Position numbers and translations under genes: made by a program. This document shows, piece by piece, positions 24,595 to 33,873 of a DNA stretch of 64,000 bases. Source of the DNA: JAFDCJ01 sp964527835 (GTDB lineage: Bacteria > Desulfobacterota > Desulfobacteria > Desulfobacterales > JAFDCJ01); NCBI GenBank assembly GCA_964527835.1, contig CAZGNV010000019.1, positions 1 to 64,000 on the forward strand. The letters are read 5' to 3'. The stretch's first letter is position 1. Every line of letters begins with the position of its first letter. The notes beneath the pieces are model-generated. The model was not told where the DNA came from, did not search any database, and was given only the letters and a program-made list of their open reading frames with translations.

Positions 24595-25365
24595 ATGAAA
24601 AAACGACGGCTGATCGCAGCAGGCTGCATCCTGCTGATGGTCTTTTCGATGGCCTGTTCGACAAAAAATGCGGCTGGCCGGCAGGCAAGGGCTGAAGCCA
24701 AGGCGGCCCTGCGCCTGGGGCAGGAATACCTGCGTTATGGCCAGTACCGCAAAGCCTTGAGAGAATTTAAAAAAGCCGAACCCGTCTTTCCCGATGACCA
24801 TATCGTGCAGGACGACCTGGGCCTGGCCTATTATTATCTGGGAGACCTGGACCAGGCCATCGTCCATTTCAAAAAAGCCCTGGAGCTCAAAGAAGACTAT
24901 TCTCCGGCCCGCAACAACCTGGGAAATGCCTACGCCCAACAAAAACAGTGGGACCAGGCCATTGAGCAGTATAAACTGGCGCTTTCCGACCTGCTGTATG
25001 CCACGCCTTACATGCCCCTGATGGGTCTCGGTTTTGCCTACTACCAGAAAAAAGACTACCGCCTGGCGGAAATCTATTACCTCAAGGCGCTGAAGCTGCG
25101 TCCCGATTTCGTCAATGCCCAACTCGGCCTGGCCCGGACTTACATGGCCACAGACCGGTGGGGCAGGGCCGTTGCCAGGTTTGAAAAAGCCGCTCGGCTG
25201 GCACCCAAATCAGCGCCGGTCTGGTTCGAGCTGGCCGAGGCCTACCGCCACCAGGGCGAATACCACAAGGCTTATGACCTCTACCAGCGAGTGGTGAAGC
25301 TGGCACCCGACTCCGGCCTGGCCGACCGGGCCCTGGAGCAGGCCGCCCGGATCCAGCAGCAGTAG
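24595..25365 (+). CDS. TPR lipoprotein, PilF/PilW-like
   Basis: A 256-residue lipoprotein (lipobox FSMACS, Cys21) made of about six tetratricopeptide repeats. This is the layout of PilF/PilW pilotins, which help PilQ secretin assemble in the outer membrane. The convergent neighbour is indeed pilQ, across a bidirectional terminator, which supports the assignment without proving it. A clear repeat unit is LGLAYYYLGDLDQAIVHFKK. ATG at 24595 has AGAGGAAA upstream. Confidence 0.75.
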   Translation: MKKRRLIAAGCILLMVFSMACSTKNAAGRQARAEAKAALRLGQEYLRYGQYRKALREFKKAEPVFPDDHIVQDDLGLAYYYLGDLDQAIVHFKKALELKEDYSPARNNLGNAYAQQKQWDQAIEQYKLALSDLLYATPYMPLMGLGFAYYQKKDYRLAEIYYLKALKLRPDFVNAQLGLARTYMATDRWGRAVARFEKAARLAPKSAPVWFELAEAYRHQGEYHKAYDLYQRVVKLAPDSGLADRALEQAARIQQQ

Positions 25366-25454
25366 CTCAACTTCGCCGTCCGACCAGCCATCAGTCCCGC
25401 CCGGCTGGAGCTCACTGTTGACAGCACCCCTCTTGCCTGCAATTGCAGAGCACC

Positions 25455-25495
25455 AAAACAGAAGGCAGCCGGATTACCGGCTGCCTTCTGTTTTT
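25455..25495. terminator. Bidirectional intrinsic terminator
   Basis: ACAGAAGGCAGCCGG (25458-25472) pairs perfectly with CCGGCTGCCTTCTGT (25477-25491) around an ATTA loop. AAAA precedes it and TTTT follows, so it can end both the TPR lipoprotein and pilQ transcripts. Confidence 0.9.
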
Positions 25496-25525
25496 GATCG
25501 TTGATCCCTGACGCCAAGCTCAGGG

Positions 25526-28270
25526 CTAAATGTTGGTGCGCTGCTCCAGGGTGACGATGCGCGGGGTGATGAAAATCAGCAGCTCGTTTTTCTTGTCTTC
25601 ATCGCTGTTGGATTTAAACAGCCAGCCCATCACCCCGACCTTGCGCAGACCCGGAATCCCGCTTTCATCCCGGCTGATGGTGGATTTGACAATTCCGCCG
25701 ATAACGATGGTATCCCCGTCGTCCACCAGCAGTTCGGTTTCGGCTTCATTGGTGGAAAGGGCCGGACCCGATGCGGTTTGCTCCAGAACGTCGTTTTTGG
25801 TGATGAAAATTTTCAGTGCGATCCGCTTGTCCGGGGTGACATTGGGGGTGACTTCCAGCAGCAAGTCGACATTTTTAAAGCGTACCGTGGCATTTCCCGA
25901 AGAATCGCGTTCAAGATAGGGCACTTCCAAGCCCTGTTTGATGCGCGCTTTCTTGTTGTCCAGGGTGACCACCTTGGGCGATGAAATGATGTTGGTTTTG
26001 CCTTCGCTTTCGCTGGCTTCCAGCTTGGCATCCACGATGGAAAACGGTGTGCCGGTCAACTTTTGAAAGGTAAAACCGGCCACGCCGGAGGGATCGGCTG
26101 CCGGCAGGTTACTGGCCAACAGATCGAAAGTCAACTCCGTGCCACTGCCAAAGACACTGTTAAAGGGGCCGATGGTGACCGTACCCCAGTCAAAGCCGAG
26201 ATCCCGGGTAAAGGAAGAGTTTGCCTCCACAATCCGGGCTTCGATGATAACCTGGGGGGTGACCTTGTCGATTTCGAGAACGATCTGCTTGATCTGGGCA
26301 ATTTTTTCAGCCGTATCGGTGACGATCAGCTGGTTGTTGCGGGTGTCCACACTGATTTTGCCCCGTTTGGGAGATGAAATCGGCTTGACGTGCGGCAGCA
26401 CCTCGGTTTGCGCGTTGGAGTAGTTGACCGGAATATAGGCGGTCATCAGCGGCTCCAGCGCTTTTTGCTGGGCAAGCGCCTGCTGCTCGGCCTTGAGCTT
26501 GGCCTGCTTGAGTTTTTCCTCCTGGGCCAGCGTGCTGAGGGTGGCGATACGCACAATGTCGCCTTCCATGGTCACCCCGAGCTGATTCATCTTGAGCACC
26601 AGGTCCAGCACCTGGTCCCAGGGCACCGGTTTTTCCAGGGTCAAGGTTACCTTGCCAGTAACATTTTTATCAATGGCGAAATTTTTGCCGCTGACCTCCA
26701 TCAGAATGCGAAAAACATTTTTGATGTCGGTGTCGTAAAAATCAATGGCAATTTTCTCGCCGGTGTACTTTTGTCCGGGGGCAGTGCCGGCCAGGCGTTT
26801 TTCCAGCGACGGTTCCTTTTTGGGTTGCGGCTGCCCTGAAGGTTTGCCGGCTTCGACCGCGGCCTTGCCACGGCCTGGTGCTGCCGAGGGTTCGGCCAGT
26901 ACCCGTTTCCAGGCCGGCAGTTTGGCATCCTCGTATGGGCGCGGCGGGATGGTGGAGGCAGCAAAATCAAGCCGGATCGTGTTGTCCGTCTGCTTGACGA
27001 AATAGGGCACTGCCTGGCGCAGTTCAATATCGATCACGGTTTGCTTGGCCCTGGTATTCGCCGCCGGTGTGATGCGATCCACCGCACTTTGAAAACGGGT
27101 GGTGATCAAAGCCCGTTTGCGGTATTCCGGCAAATTCGTATTGGCCAGTTTCAACTGCAGCCGTTTGGGTCCGACTTTGACGATCTCGTATTCCACCGGC
27201 CTCGTCGTGCCGATAATCACCGACGACTTGCCGGCTTCCTGCGCCGCAAAATCGATGCGGTTCAGCCAGGCAGGCTTGGCGTGCTTGACGGCAGAGGTCT
27301 TCGGTTTTTCCGCCGTGGCTTTTTTCTGCACGACCGGTGTTTTTTGTGGTTCGCTCTTCACCGGAGCCGGTGCCTGGGCCTTGGAGACAGGCGCGGGCTT
27401 TTTTGCTGCCGCAGCAACCGTGCCCACTTGGATCAGCAGACCATCTTCAATCGGTGCCGCCGAGTATTTTGAAAGGTAGCGTTTTTGCGTTTCCAGCACC
27501 ACCCGCACCTTGTCCGGATGGCCAAAATGGCGGATGCGGCTGATCTGAGCGGATTTTACGGCAATGCGCTGCTCGCCCTTGAACGGACTTTTCAGACCAT
27601 ACAGGTCGTAGACAATGCGCGCCGGTGGTTCATCGATGGTAAAAGCCTTGTATTTTGTGATGGTCCCATCGGCTTTCACCTCTACCGCAATGCCGTTTTT
27701 CAAAGCGGTGGTGGTCACGGCGGTGATGCGGGTGGCCGGCACAGCAGCCGGTTTTGCAACCGGTGCCGGCTGTGCGGCTGTTTTTTCAGCCTGTGCTGTC
27801 GGAGGCGCGGTTTCGGCGGCCGGCGGCGCATCTTTCGGAAAAGCGATGTGCAGTCCGCTGTCATCGGCCGAGATGTCGTAGGGCAGATCCTTTTTCAGGG
27901 CGATAAAAATGCGGGCCGTCATGGGATCCTCTTCTGTCTGGGTGGCCCGAATGGAACTGACGGCATCGTTTTGCGGCGGGTAATAAACGGGCTTGATATT
28001 GTCCAGCACGGTGGCGGGGAAATGAAAAAGCACCCCGCGCGGAAAGGCTTGCTTGATGGCGGTGTAAACCAGCTTGCCGTCTGCCTTTACCGTGACGACG
28101 GTGGCCGCGGCATTTTCACCGGTGACAATATCGGTGATCCGCCTGGCATCTTCGGCACTTTTGAGATTGGCCGAATTTTGCGAGGCACAGCCGGCCAGCA
28201 ATGCGGTTGCAAGAACGATAAAAATACCCAGTTGAACGGGCCCGGTTAATTTGGTGATTACATCACGCAT
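25526..28270 (-). CDS. pilQ: Type IV pilus secretin PilQ
   Basis: A 914-residue outer-membrane secretin through which the pilus passes. In order: signal with lipobox LLAGCAS, three AMIN-type peptidoglycan-binding domains (about 40-130, 185-290, 340-450) joined by Ala/Pro/Lys-rich linkers, a secretin N0/STN domain (FYDTDIKNVFRILMEVSG, about 515-590), N1 domain (NNQLIVTDTAEKIAQIKQI), and the secretin barrel ending GVMGWLFKSNSDEDKKNELL. Three AMIN domains and a lipobox are more elaborate than Neisseria PilQ. It is last in the pilMNOPQ operon, one base after pilP. Confidence 0.92.
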   Translation of the reverse strand: MRDVITKLTGPVQLGIFIVLATALLAGCASQNSANLKSAEDARRITDIVTGENAAATVVTVKADGKLVYTAIKQAFPRGVLFHFPATVLDNIKPVYYPPQNDAVSSIRATQTEEDPMTARIFIALKKDLPYDISADDSGLHIAFPKDAPPAAETAPPTAQAEKTAAQPAPVAKPAAVPATRITAVTTTALKNGIAVEVKADGTITKYKAFTIDEPPARIVYDLYGLKSPFKGEQRIAVKSAQISRIRHFGHPDKVRVVLETQKRYLSKYSAAPIEDGLLIQVGTVAAAAKKPAPVSKAQAPAPVKSEPQKTPVVQKKATAEKPKTSAVKHAKPAWLNRIDFAAQEAGKSSVIIGTTRPVEYEIVKVGPKRLQLKLANTNLPEYRKRALITTRFQSAVDRITPAANTRAKQTVIDIELRQAVPYFVKQTDNTIRLDFAASTIPPRPYEDAKLPAWKRVLAEPSAAPGRGKAAVEAGKPSGQPQPKKEPSLEKRLAGTAPGQKYTGEKIAIDFYDTDIKNVFRILMEVSGKNFAIDKNVTGKVTLTLEKPVPWDQVLDLVLKMNQLGVTMEGDIVRIATLSTLAQEEKLKQAKLKAEQQALAQQKALEPLMTAYIPVNYSNAQTEVLPHVKPISSPKRGKISVDTRNNQLIVTDTAEKIAQIKQIVLEIDKVTPQVIIEARIVEANSSFTRDLGFDWGTVTIGPFNSVFGSGTELTFDLLASNLPAADPSGVAGFTFQKLTGTPFSIVDAKLEASESEGKTNIISSPKVVTLDNKKARIKQGLEVPYLERDSSGNATVRFKNVDLLLEVTPNVTPDKRIALKIFITKNDVLEQTASGPALSTNEAETELLVDDGDTIVIGGIVKSTISRDESGIPGLRKVGVMGWLFKSNSDEDKKNELLIFITPRIVTLEQRTNI

Positions 28271-28271
28271 C

Positions 28272-29165
28272 TTATAACTCTCCAGGGGGTTTGGGAAGCT
28301 TGAGCTCTCTTTTGCGGGTCTTCACTTTGCCGAAAACATCTTCAAACTCTTCCTCAACAATAATTTTGTTCTTCTTAATCCGAACCACCTTGCCGGCATT
28401 GGTTCCAACATAGGTCCCTTTTTTAATGATGTACCCCTTGCCGGAAGATTCTTCCACCAGCGCCCGGTTACCGCTGGGCGCAAGGATGATGCCCACCAGT
28501 CTCAACTGACTCAGTTCAATGCGTTCCAGAGGGGTGCGTGGAATGCGTTTCTTGCGCTTGCTTTTTCTGGCAGTCACCGGCTTTTCCCTGAACAGCGGTT
28601 CAAAGGGATCAATTTTTCCGGCAGGATTGTAAAGCGGCGGGCTGCCGTCCGATGATAATGTCATCCCCGGCCCGGGTGCAGAAGCCAGCAGCTGATCTCG
28701 GGAAGTCGCGGCGCCTGCTTTGCGGGACTTGCCGCCGTTGGCAACCGGCTGCTTGCCGGCCGCCGCCGGCTTTGCCAGTGGGCTGATTTCCGAGCGCGGG
28801 GCCGGTGCCGGCTTCTGGGCCTTGGCGGCCGGACCCGCTGTCCGGGTGCTTGCCATCTTTGTCGGTTGCGTCTTTTGGGCCGGCAGGGGTTTGGCAGCGG
28901 GAGCCGGTTGATCGGTTTTTATCTTCGCAATCGGCTTGGCGGTACTGGCCGGCTGCTGGACACCGGTTGCCGGTGCGGTCCTGGCAACACGACTCGTTCG
29001 GGTCTTGCGCACCGTGACCGCTTTTTTCTGCGGGGCGACAATTTTTTTGCGAACCACTTTCGCTCTGGCCGGCGTCCCGGTAGAACGATCGCATCCCCCC
29101 AGAAGCAGGAGCAGACAGCTGGTGCAGATCAGATATCGGATGATCACAGGAGTTTTTTCCATCAT
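28272..29165 (-). CDS. pilP: Type IV pilus assembly lipoprotein PilP
   Basis: A 297-residue inner-membrane lipoprotein (LLLGGCDRS, Cys near 25) that links the PilNO complex to PilQ. Residues about 30-180 are a long low-complexity linker of Lys, Ala, Pro, Gln and Thr. The C-terminal third is the PilP beta domain (PAGKIDPFEPLF, ELSQLRLVGIILAPSGNRALVE, KKGTYVGTNAGKVVRI). The linker is unusually long. It sits between pilO and pilQ. Confidence 0.85.
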   Translation of the reverse strand: MMEKTPVIIRYLICTSCLLLLLGGCDRSTGTPARAKVVRKKIVAPQKKAVTVRKTRTSRVARTAPATGVQQPASTAKPIAKIKTDQPAPAAKPLPAQKTQPTKMASTRTAGPAAKAQKPAPAPRSEISPLAKPAAAGKQPVANGGKSRKAGAATSRDQLLASAPGPGMTLSSDGSPPLYNPAGKIDPFEPLFREKPVTARKSKRKKRIPRTPLERIELSQLRLVGIILAPSGNRALVEESSGKGYIIKKGTYVGTNAGKVVRIKKNKIIVEEEFEDVFGKVKTRKRELKLPKPPGEL

Positions 29166-29200
29166 GGCATCATGGACCGGTTGATCGGTTTAGCAAGGGC

Positions 29201-29845
29201 CTACTTTCTTTTTTTCTTTTTCTTGCGGGTTGACTTTTTTTTCGGCGGTTGGTCGATAAATTTATAGGTAACCGCCGTGCAGCTGACAATCAAAATTCGG
29301 CTGTTTTTGTCCTTGGACTTGCCACGCCCCATCTTGATATCGCGGATGTTGACAATCCGGGACAAGCGGGCCACCTGATCGAAAAATATGGCCATATTGT
29401 GATAATCGCCCCGAATGCGCATGGCAACGGGAATTTCCGCGTAAAATTCCTTTTTCTTTTCCCGTTTCGGCTCGAAAAGCAAAAATTCGAGGCCTACCTC
29501 CTTGCCGGACTTGGAAATGCTGGCCAGTAGCGATGAAATTTCCTGCTTTTCGGGCAGCCGTTTCATGGCCATTTTGAACTGGGCCTCGGCCTCTTGCATT
29601 TTGGCCTGAAAACTTTTCAAAGCCGCTGCATTGCGCTTGGCCACCTGCAGTTTTTTTTCAAGCTTTTTCAGATCCGTTTTCAAACGGTGAATCCGCTCGA
29701 ACTTGGGCCAGTAAAAAAAGTAAATGAACACGCCGGCGATCAGCAGAAAAACACCAGCCGAAATCAATATGCGCTGGACTTTGGACAGCTTTCCGACTTT
29801 TTCAAAAAAAGGTTCGATTGACTGTGACAGGCCTTTTCTTGCCAT
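29201..29845 (-). CDS. pilO: Type IV pilus inner-membrane protein PilO
   Basis: A 214-residue bitopic protein. It has a short cytoplasmic N terminus, one membrane helix (about 26-47, ISAGVFLLIAGVFIYFFYW), a coiled coil (about 50-95) and a ferredoxin-like periplasmic domain (LEFLLFEPKREKKKEFYAEI). It forms the PilN-PilO heterodimer that aligns the motor and secretin. Its ATG overlaps the pilN stop by one base. The C-terminal tail is extremely Lys/Arg-rich. Confidence 0.88.
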   Translation of the reverse strand: MARKGLSQSIEPFFEKVGKLSKVQRILISAGVFLLIAGVFIYFFYWPKFERIHRLKTDLKKLEKKLQVAKRNAAALKSFQAKMQEAEAQFKMAMKRLPEKQEISSLLASISKSGKEVGLEFLLFEPKREKKKEFYAEIPVAMRIRGDYHNMAIFFDQVARLSRIVNIRDIKMGRGKSKDKNSRILIVSCTAVTYKFIDQPPKKKSTRKKKKKRK

Positions 29846-30435
29846 TATTTTTTCGCCTCAGCTTTTGCTAATTTTTTCTTTGTTTGACTCTGGTGGGGCT
29901 TTTTCACACACTCGATCGCAAAGCTTTTGAAGTTCGAGTTTTGCACCTTCTTGAACTTGAGGGTTTTTAGCGCCACTTCCTTGAAAAGCCCGCATTGTTC
30001 CAGCCGCACCATGAAATCGGCAACCGTTTTGTTGTCCATGGCAATGCCGCTGATTGTCACCTTCTCGCTCTTGGATGCCAGGTGGGTAAACCACATGCGC
30101 TTGGGCACGATCACCTGGGTCATGGCATCCAGCAGTCGGGTCGGCTCAAAGCGATCGGCCTCCAGTTTTTCCATCACCGCCATTTTTTTCTTCAGGTTGT
30201 CGAGCTTTTTCTTGATCTGGGCGATTTCCCTGTTGATTTTCTCATATTTTTTCAGTTCGGTTTTGGTGGTCTTGATGCGGTTGTTCAGGTCGTTGATCTT
30301 GCTGTTGAGATTGAAATTATAATAGAAAAGGACAATCAACAGCAGCGCCAGGGAAAGCAGAAAAACAGAAACCTGACGGCGGATGTTTTCTTTCTTGCGA
30401 TCGGTTCGAAACGGCAGCAGGTTGATTCGTATCAT
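29845..30435 (-). CDS. pilN: Type IV pilus assembly protein PilN
   Basis: A 196-residue bitopic protein starting MIRINLLPFR, the conserved PilN N terminus that docks onto PilM. A membrane helix follows (about 23-44), then a coiled coil (about 46-95) and a periplasmic ferredoxin-like domain. It overlaps pilM upstream by four bases and pilO downstream by one. Confidence 0.9.
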   Translation of the reverse strand: MIRINLLPFRTDRKKENIRRQVSVFLLSLALLLIVLFYYNFNLNSKINDLNNRIKTTKTELKKYEKINREIAQIKKKLDNLKKKMAVMEKLEADRFEPTRLLDAMTQVIVPKRMWFTHLASKSEKVTISGIAMDNKTVADFMVRLEQCGLFKEVALKTLKFKKVQNSNFKSFAIECVKKPHQSQTKKKLAKAEAKK

Positions 30436-31487
30436 TTGTCGTTTACTTTTCTCATTGCCAGACCCATGCTGATGGCCGCCTGGGGTGCAATCTGTTTAAG
30501 ATAGTCGTCATCGAGTTTTTTGCCGTCAATATGGAAACCTTGAAACGGATTCATGACTTCAACTTCCGCCGATGCTTCAGTGCTCAGCAACTGCCGAAAT
30601 TCAGCAATATTTGCTCCGCCGCCGCTGAGAATGATCTTGTTGATCTGGTCTTCCGGGTAGGTGGAATAAAAGAAATCAAGGGCCCGGCGGATTTCCGTGC
30701 ACCAGTCGGAAACCACCGCAGAGACGATGCCTTTCAAGTCTTCAGCCGAAAGCTTGTCGGGCTTGCTCTCAAATTTCAGCAGTTCCGACTCTTCAAAGGA
30801 GCATTCAATCAGCGACATGATCTTTTGATTTATCTGACCGCATCCCAGTGAAACATCGCGCATAAACACCGACGAATTGCCTTTCAGAATGTTCAACGAT
30901 GTTTTGCTGGCACCGATGTCAATCAGGGCAATGTTGGTGTCAGCGGTATCGTAATTGGCTTCAAAGGTGTTTTGCAGGGCAAAGGCCTCGACATCGATGA
31001 TGCTCGGGTTGAGCCCCGCCAGGTTCACCAGGTTGACATAGTCATTGACCATTTCCTTTTTGGCGGCCACCAGAAAAACACTCATCTGGTTGGGACTGGA
31101 CTCGTTTTCCCCCAGGATTTGAAAATCAAGATTGACATCACTGATATCAAACGGGATATACTGCTCGGCCTCAAAATGGATGGTTTCCTGCAACTGCTCC
31201 TCGGCCATGGTCTGAACATTAATCTTTTTGACGATCACCGAATAGCCGCCGATGGATACGGCAACATTGCTTTCTTTTATCCCGCAGGATTTAAAAAGGT
31301 TGCGGATGGCATCCGCCACGGATTCGGGATCATTAATGGTGCCCTCTTCAATGGCCCCCTGGGCAATGTCCGCCATACCCAGATTCTTCAACGTGCGGCC
31401 GCGTTTGGTTTCAACAAGTTCGGCCACTTTTATGGTTCGGGAACCAATATCCAGACCGACCAGGTGATCTTTTTTTCCAAAAGCCAT
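30432..31487 (-). CDS. pilM: Type IV pilus assembly ATPase-fold protein PilM
   Basis: A 351-residue actin/FtsA-fold cytoplasmic protein. Motifs: phosphate-1 loop VGLDIGSRTIKVAEL, NIALIDIGASKTSLNIL and the adenosine motif IILSGGGANIAEF. It binds the PilN N-terminal peptide and couples the motor to the envelope complex. It is first of the structural genes, nine bases after a small XRE-type gene. Confidence 0.92.
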   Translation of the reverse strand: MAFGKKDHLVGLDIGSRTIKVAELVETKRGRTLKNLGMADIAQGAIEEGTINDPESVADAIRNLFKSCGIKESNVAVSIGGYSVIVKKINVQTMAEEQLQETIHFEAEQYIPFDISDVNLDFQILGENESSPNQMSVFLVAAKKEMVNDYVNLVNLAGLNPSIIDVEAFALQNTFEANYDTADTNIALIDIGASKTSLNILKGNSSVFMRDVSLGCGQINQKIMSLIECSFEESELLKFESKPDKLSAEDLKGIVSAVVSDWCTEIRRALDFFYSTYPEDQINKIILSGGGANIAEFRQLLSTEASAEVEVMNPFQGFHIDGKKLDDDYLKQIAPQAAISMGLAMRKVNDK

Positions 31488-31496
31488 GGGATTCGT

Positions 31497-31694
31497 TTAA
31501 TCCTTAAAAACTTTGTGCTTGTCTGCAGGTTTTAAGCCCAGTGCCAGAAGTATCTTGCGTTTTGTGTCCATCCGACACGGCATGCCCTTTTCAATTCGTG
31601 AGATGGTAATGGGAGAGACGTTCGCCTGCCTGGCAAGCTCGGCCTTGCTCATCAGCAGGGATTCTCGCGTCTCTTTCAGCTTGTTCTTGCCCAT
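31497..31694 (-). CDS. Small XRE-type HTH regulator heading the pil operon
   Basis: A 65-residue protein that is almost entirely one Cro/C1-type helix-turn-helix (MSKAELARQANVSPITISRIEKG). Start: ATG at 31694 (MGKNKLKETRESLL) gives a compact domain; a TTG at 31748 with GGAG upstream would add 18 non-conserved residues. The gene ends nine bases before pilM, so it should be cotranscribed and may control the operon itself. Confidence 0.78.
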   Translation of the reverse strand: MGKNKLKETRESLLMSKAELARQANVSPITISRIEKGMPCRMDTKRKILLALGLKPADKHKVFKD

Positions 31695-31785
31695 AGGTTC
31701 GGTTTCCCGGGTACCACCGCATGCCGCCGGGAGGTTCGTCTTCAGCAAAGCGGCAGGCTCCGTTAACGTTGTTTTTTATCATGTT

Positions 31786-31824
31786 ATTATAGCAGGCTGG
31801 ATAAGTCAAGATAATTACCGGTAA
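31786..31824 (-). promoter_or_regulatory. Putative xre-pilMNOPQ promoter and operator
   Basis: On the minus strand a perfect TATAAT (31786-31791) stands 17 bases after a weak -35 (TTATCT). TTACCGGTAA (31815-31824), a perfect 10-base palindrome, lies just upstream of that -35 and is a natural candidate for the HTH protein's site. Confidence 0.45.
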
Positions 31825-32128
31825 AAGACCTATAATTTATATATAATTACATTATCTTGTGTTTTGTTTTATCGTAATTACCATATCTGGTGGACAAAAA
31901 GCCGGTCGCCTGGCCGCCGTACGCGGTGTTTTTCCTGCTGCTGCCCGGCACCCGGTCTGGTTTAACCTGCAGATTGCGGACAGTTTGAATTCAATATTGC
32001 AAGTTTTAAGCCAAAATCTCATGCCGGGCCAACCACCGCCCAAGCGACAACCGTCAATTTAAATAATATATGTATTTACATTATGTTAAACGATATATTG
32101 TCGTTTTCAAAAGTGAATTGAGACCAGC

Positions 32129-32165
32129 GACCAGCGGATTGCCGAACCGCTGGTCGGTGATTTTT
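32129..32165 (+). terminator. Terminator-like hairpin with no gene before it
   Basis: GACCAGCGG (32129-32137) pairs with CCGCTGGTC (32147-32155), followed by GGTGATTTTT. No open frame precedes it on the plus strand, so it may end a small RNA or attenuate the leader of the downstream kinase gene. Confidence 0.5.
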
Positions 32166-32401
32166 CCGTGCAGACCGTCAAGATTTTGGAAGTCGTGCCT
32201 GTCATGGTAGCTTTATCGGAAAACAGGGACGCAAACTTGAGTGAAAAGCTTTGTCTTGACTTGAACAGGATATATTTTGTACGCTGAATGGGCAGAAATT
32301 ATTATCTATTTTGCTTGCGATCACTTAGATTGTTGGACAAACCAAAGCGTCTTTGAACGACAACAGCGGGCGCATCGCTGCCCGTTAAACCCGGCAATTC
32401 C

Positions 32402-33829
32402 ATGGCACCCAAAAACCCGGAAGAAAGAATCAAGCCGTTTCGGCTGGTCAAATATTTCACTTTTACCGGCCTGGGCATTATTTTTCTGGTCATCATCATC
32501 CTGTCCATGTTGAACACCCACTGGGTGCGCTCCATGCAGCGCAAAAAAAGCGAGGACCTTGCCCACAGCCTGATTGAAAATTTAAACCACCAGGTGTTCG
32601 TCCAGTTCATTGTCCCGACCCGGGTCATATTCGGCAAAATCCAGTTGCGCAATCCGGAGCAGTTTGAACGCATGGACCATGTCGTGCGCAGCACCCTGCA
32701 CAGCTTCAAGGTCAAGGCGCTCAACATTTACAACCTGGACAACCGCATTTCCTATAGTTTTGACCCGGAGCTGGTGGGCCGTAAAAATTTCGGCGGTAGC
32801 GGATACCAGCTGGCACGGGAAGGCAAAACGACATCCCGGCTGGTCCAGCGGGGGAATTTTTTAGAAATTTCGCTGGGTTTTCCCAAGGAAGTCCTGCTGA
32901 TCACTTACGCTCCCCTGCGCTTTGAAGAGGAACTGGCCAGGCTGACCGGGCCGGTGCTGGGCGTCGTCGAGGTGGTCCAGGATCTGTCCGAAGATTATCA
33001 GGCCATTTTCAGAATCCAGATCCTGGTGGTGATTACCAGCACCGGGATGCTGGGAGCGCTTTTTGTCGCCCTCATTTTTGTGGTCAAGCGCGGTGAGAGC
33101 ATTATCCAGAGACGCGCCCAGGACCGGCTGCGGCTCAAAGAACGGCTGAACCAGGCCGAGCGGCTTTCCGCCCTGGGAGAGATGACCGCCGGGATATCCC
33201 ATGAAATCCGCAATCCGCTGGGGATCATTCGCAGTTCAGCCGAACTGCTGAAAAAGAAAATCACCCGTTTCGATCCCGCAAACACCATGCCGGATATCAT
33301 CATCGAAGAAGCCAGCCGCCTCAACCGCATCATCACGGATTTTATTAACTTTGCCAAACCCCGGGATCCGAACCTGAGCCCCTGCCGGATTGAAGACGTG
33401 CTTGAAAAAAACATTACCTTCCTGGCCCCCCGGATAAAAGAAAAGGGCTATTTGATCAAAAAAAACCATCCCAATTCACTGCCGCCGATTCAGGCCGATG
33501 CGGCGATGCTCTACCAGTCATTTCTCAATATTCTGATCAACGCCATGCAGGCGATGCCCGATGGCGGCACCATTGAAATCGAGACCCGCGCGACCCGCAA
33601 ATCCGTGACCATCAATTTTGAGGATCATGGACCGGGAATCCCGGAAGCCGCGCTGAAAAAAATCTGGGATCCTTTTTTTACCACCAAGGAAACGGGCTCC
33701 GGACTGGGGCTGGGCATCGTTAAGAACATCATCGAATCCCACGGCGGCAGCATCCGGATTGAAAACCGCAAACAGGGCGGCACCCGGGTCAGTGTGGAAC
33801 TGCCGGTGGAAGGAGCTGATCGTGAATGA
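32402..33829 (+). CDS. Membrane sensor histidine kinase (PilS/ZraS-like)
   Basis: A 475-residue kinase. One membrane helix (about 19-40), a periplasmic sensor (about 41-200), a second helix (about 203-228), a short coiled linker, HisKA with phospho-acceptor His in TAGISHEIRNPLGIIRSS, and an ATPase domain with N-box NILINAMQAM, G1 EDHGPGIP and G2 GSGLGLGIV. The gene lies beside the pil operon and 44 bases before a sigma-54 activator, so it may act like PilS; the periplasmic domain is not that of PilS and resembles the sensor of ZraS/HydH-type kinases. Confidence 0.85.
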   Translation: MAPKNPEERIKPFRLVKYFTFTGLGIIFLVIIILSMLNTHWVRSMQRKKSEDLAHSLIENLNHQVFVQFIVPTRVIFGKIQLRNPEQFERMDHVVRSTLHSFKVKALNIYNLDNRISYSFDPELVGRKNFGGSGYQLAREGKTTSRLVQRGNFLEISLGFPKEVLLITYAPLRFEEELARLTGPVLGVVEVVQDLSEDYQAIFRIQILVVITSTGMLGALFVALIFVVKRGESIIQRRAQDRLRLKERLNQAERLSALGEMTAGISHEIRNPLGIIRSSAELLKKKITRFDPANTMPDIIIEEASRLNRIITDFINFAKPRDPNLSPCRIEDVLEKNITFLAPRIKEKGYLIKKNHPNSLPPIQADAAMLYQSFLNILINAMQAMPDGGTIEIETRATRKSVTINFEDHGPGIPEAALKKIWDPFFTTKETGSGLGLGIVKNIIESHGGSIRIENRKQGGTRVSVELPVEGADRE

Positions 33830-33873
33830 GGAACAAATCCCTGTAACCTGGTGTACGGAGAAAGGCACAACCC

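Larger units (their letters stand above)
31695..32401. other. AT-rich divergent intergenic region
   Basis: No gene is seen in about 700 bases. The left part holds the xre-pil promoter and a palindrome. The middle is very AT-rich, with related strings ATTACATTAT (31848) and TTTACATTATG (32075). The right part holds a terminator-like hairpin (32129-32165) that serves no recognised gene, and the leader of the sensor kinase gene. Confidence 0.55.

Noticed and set aside
23416..25122. A 568-codon minus-strand open frame
   Set aside because: It spans the opposite strand of thrC and the TPR lipoprotein, both with strong family motifs. The long frame is a by-product of their codon bias.
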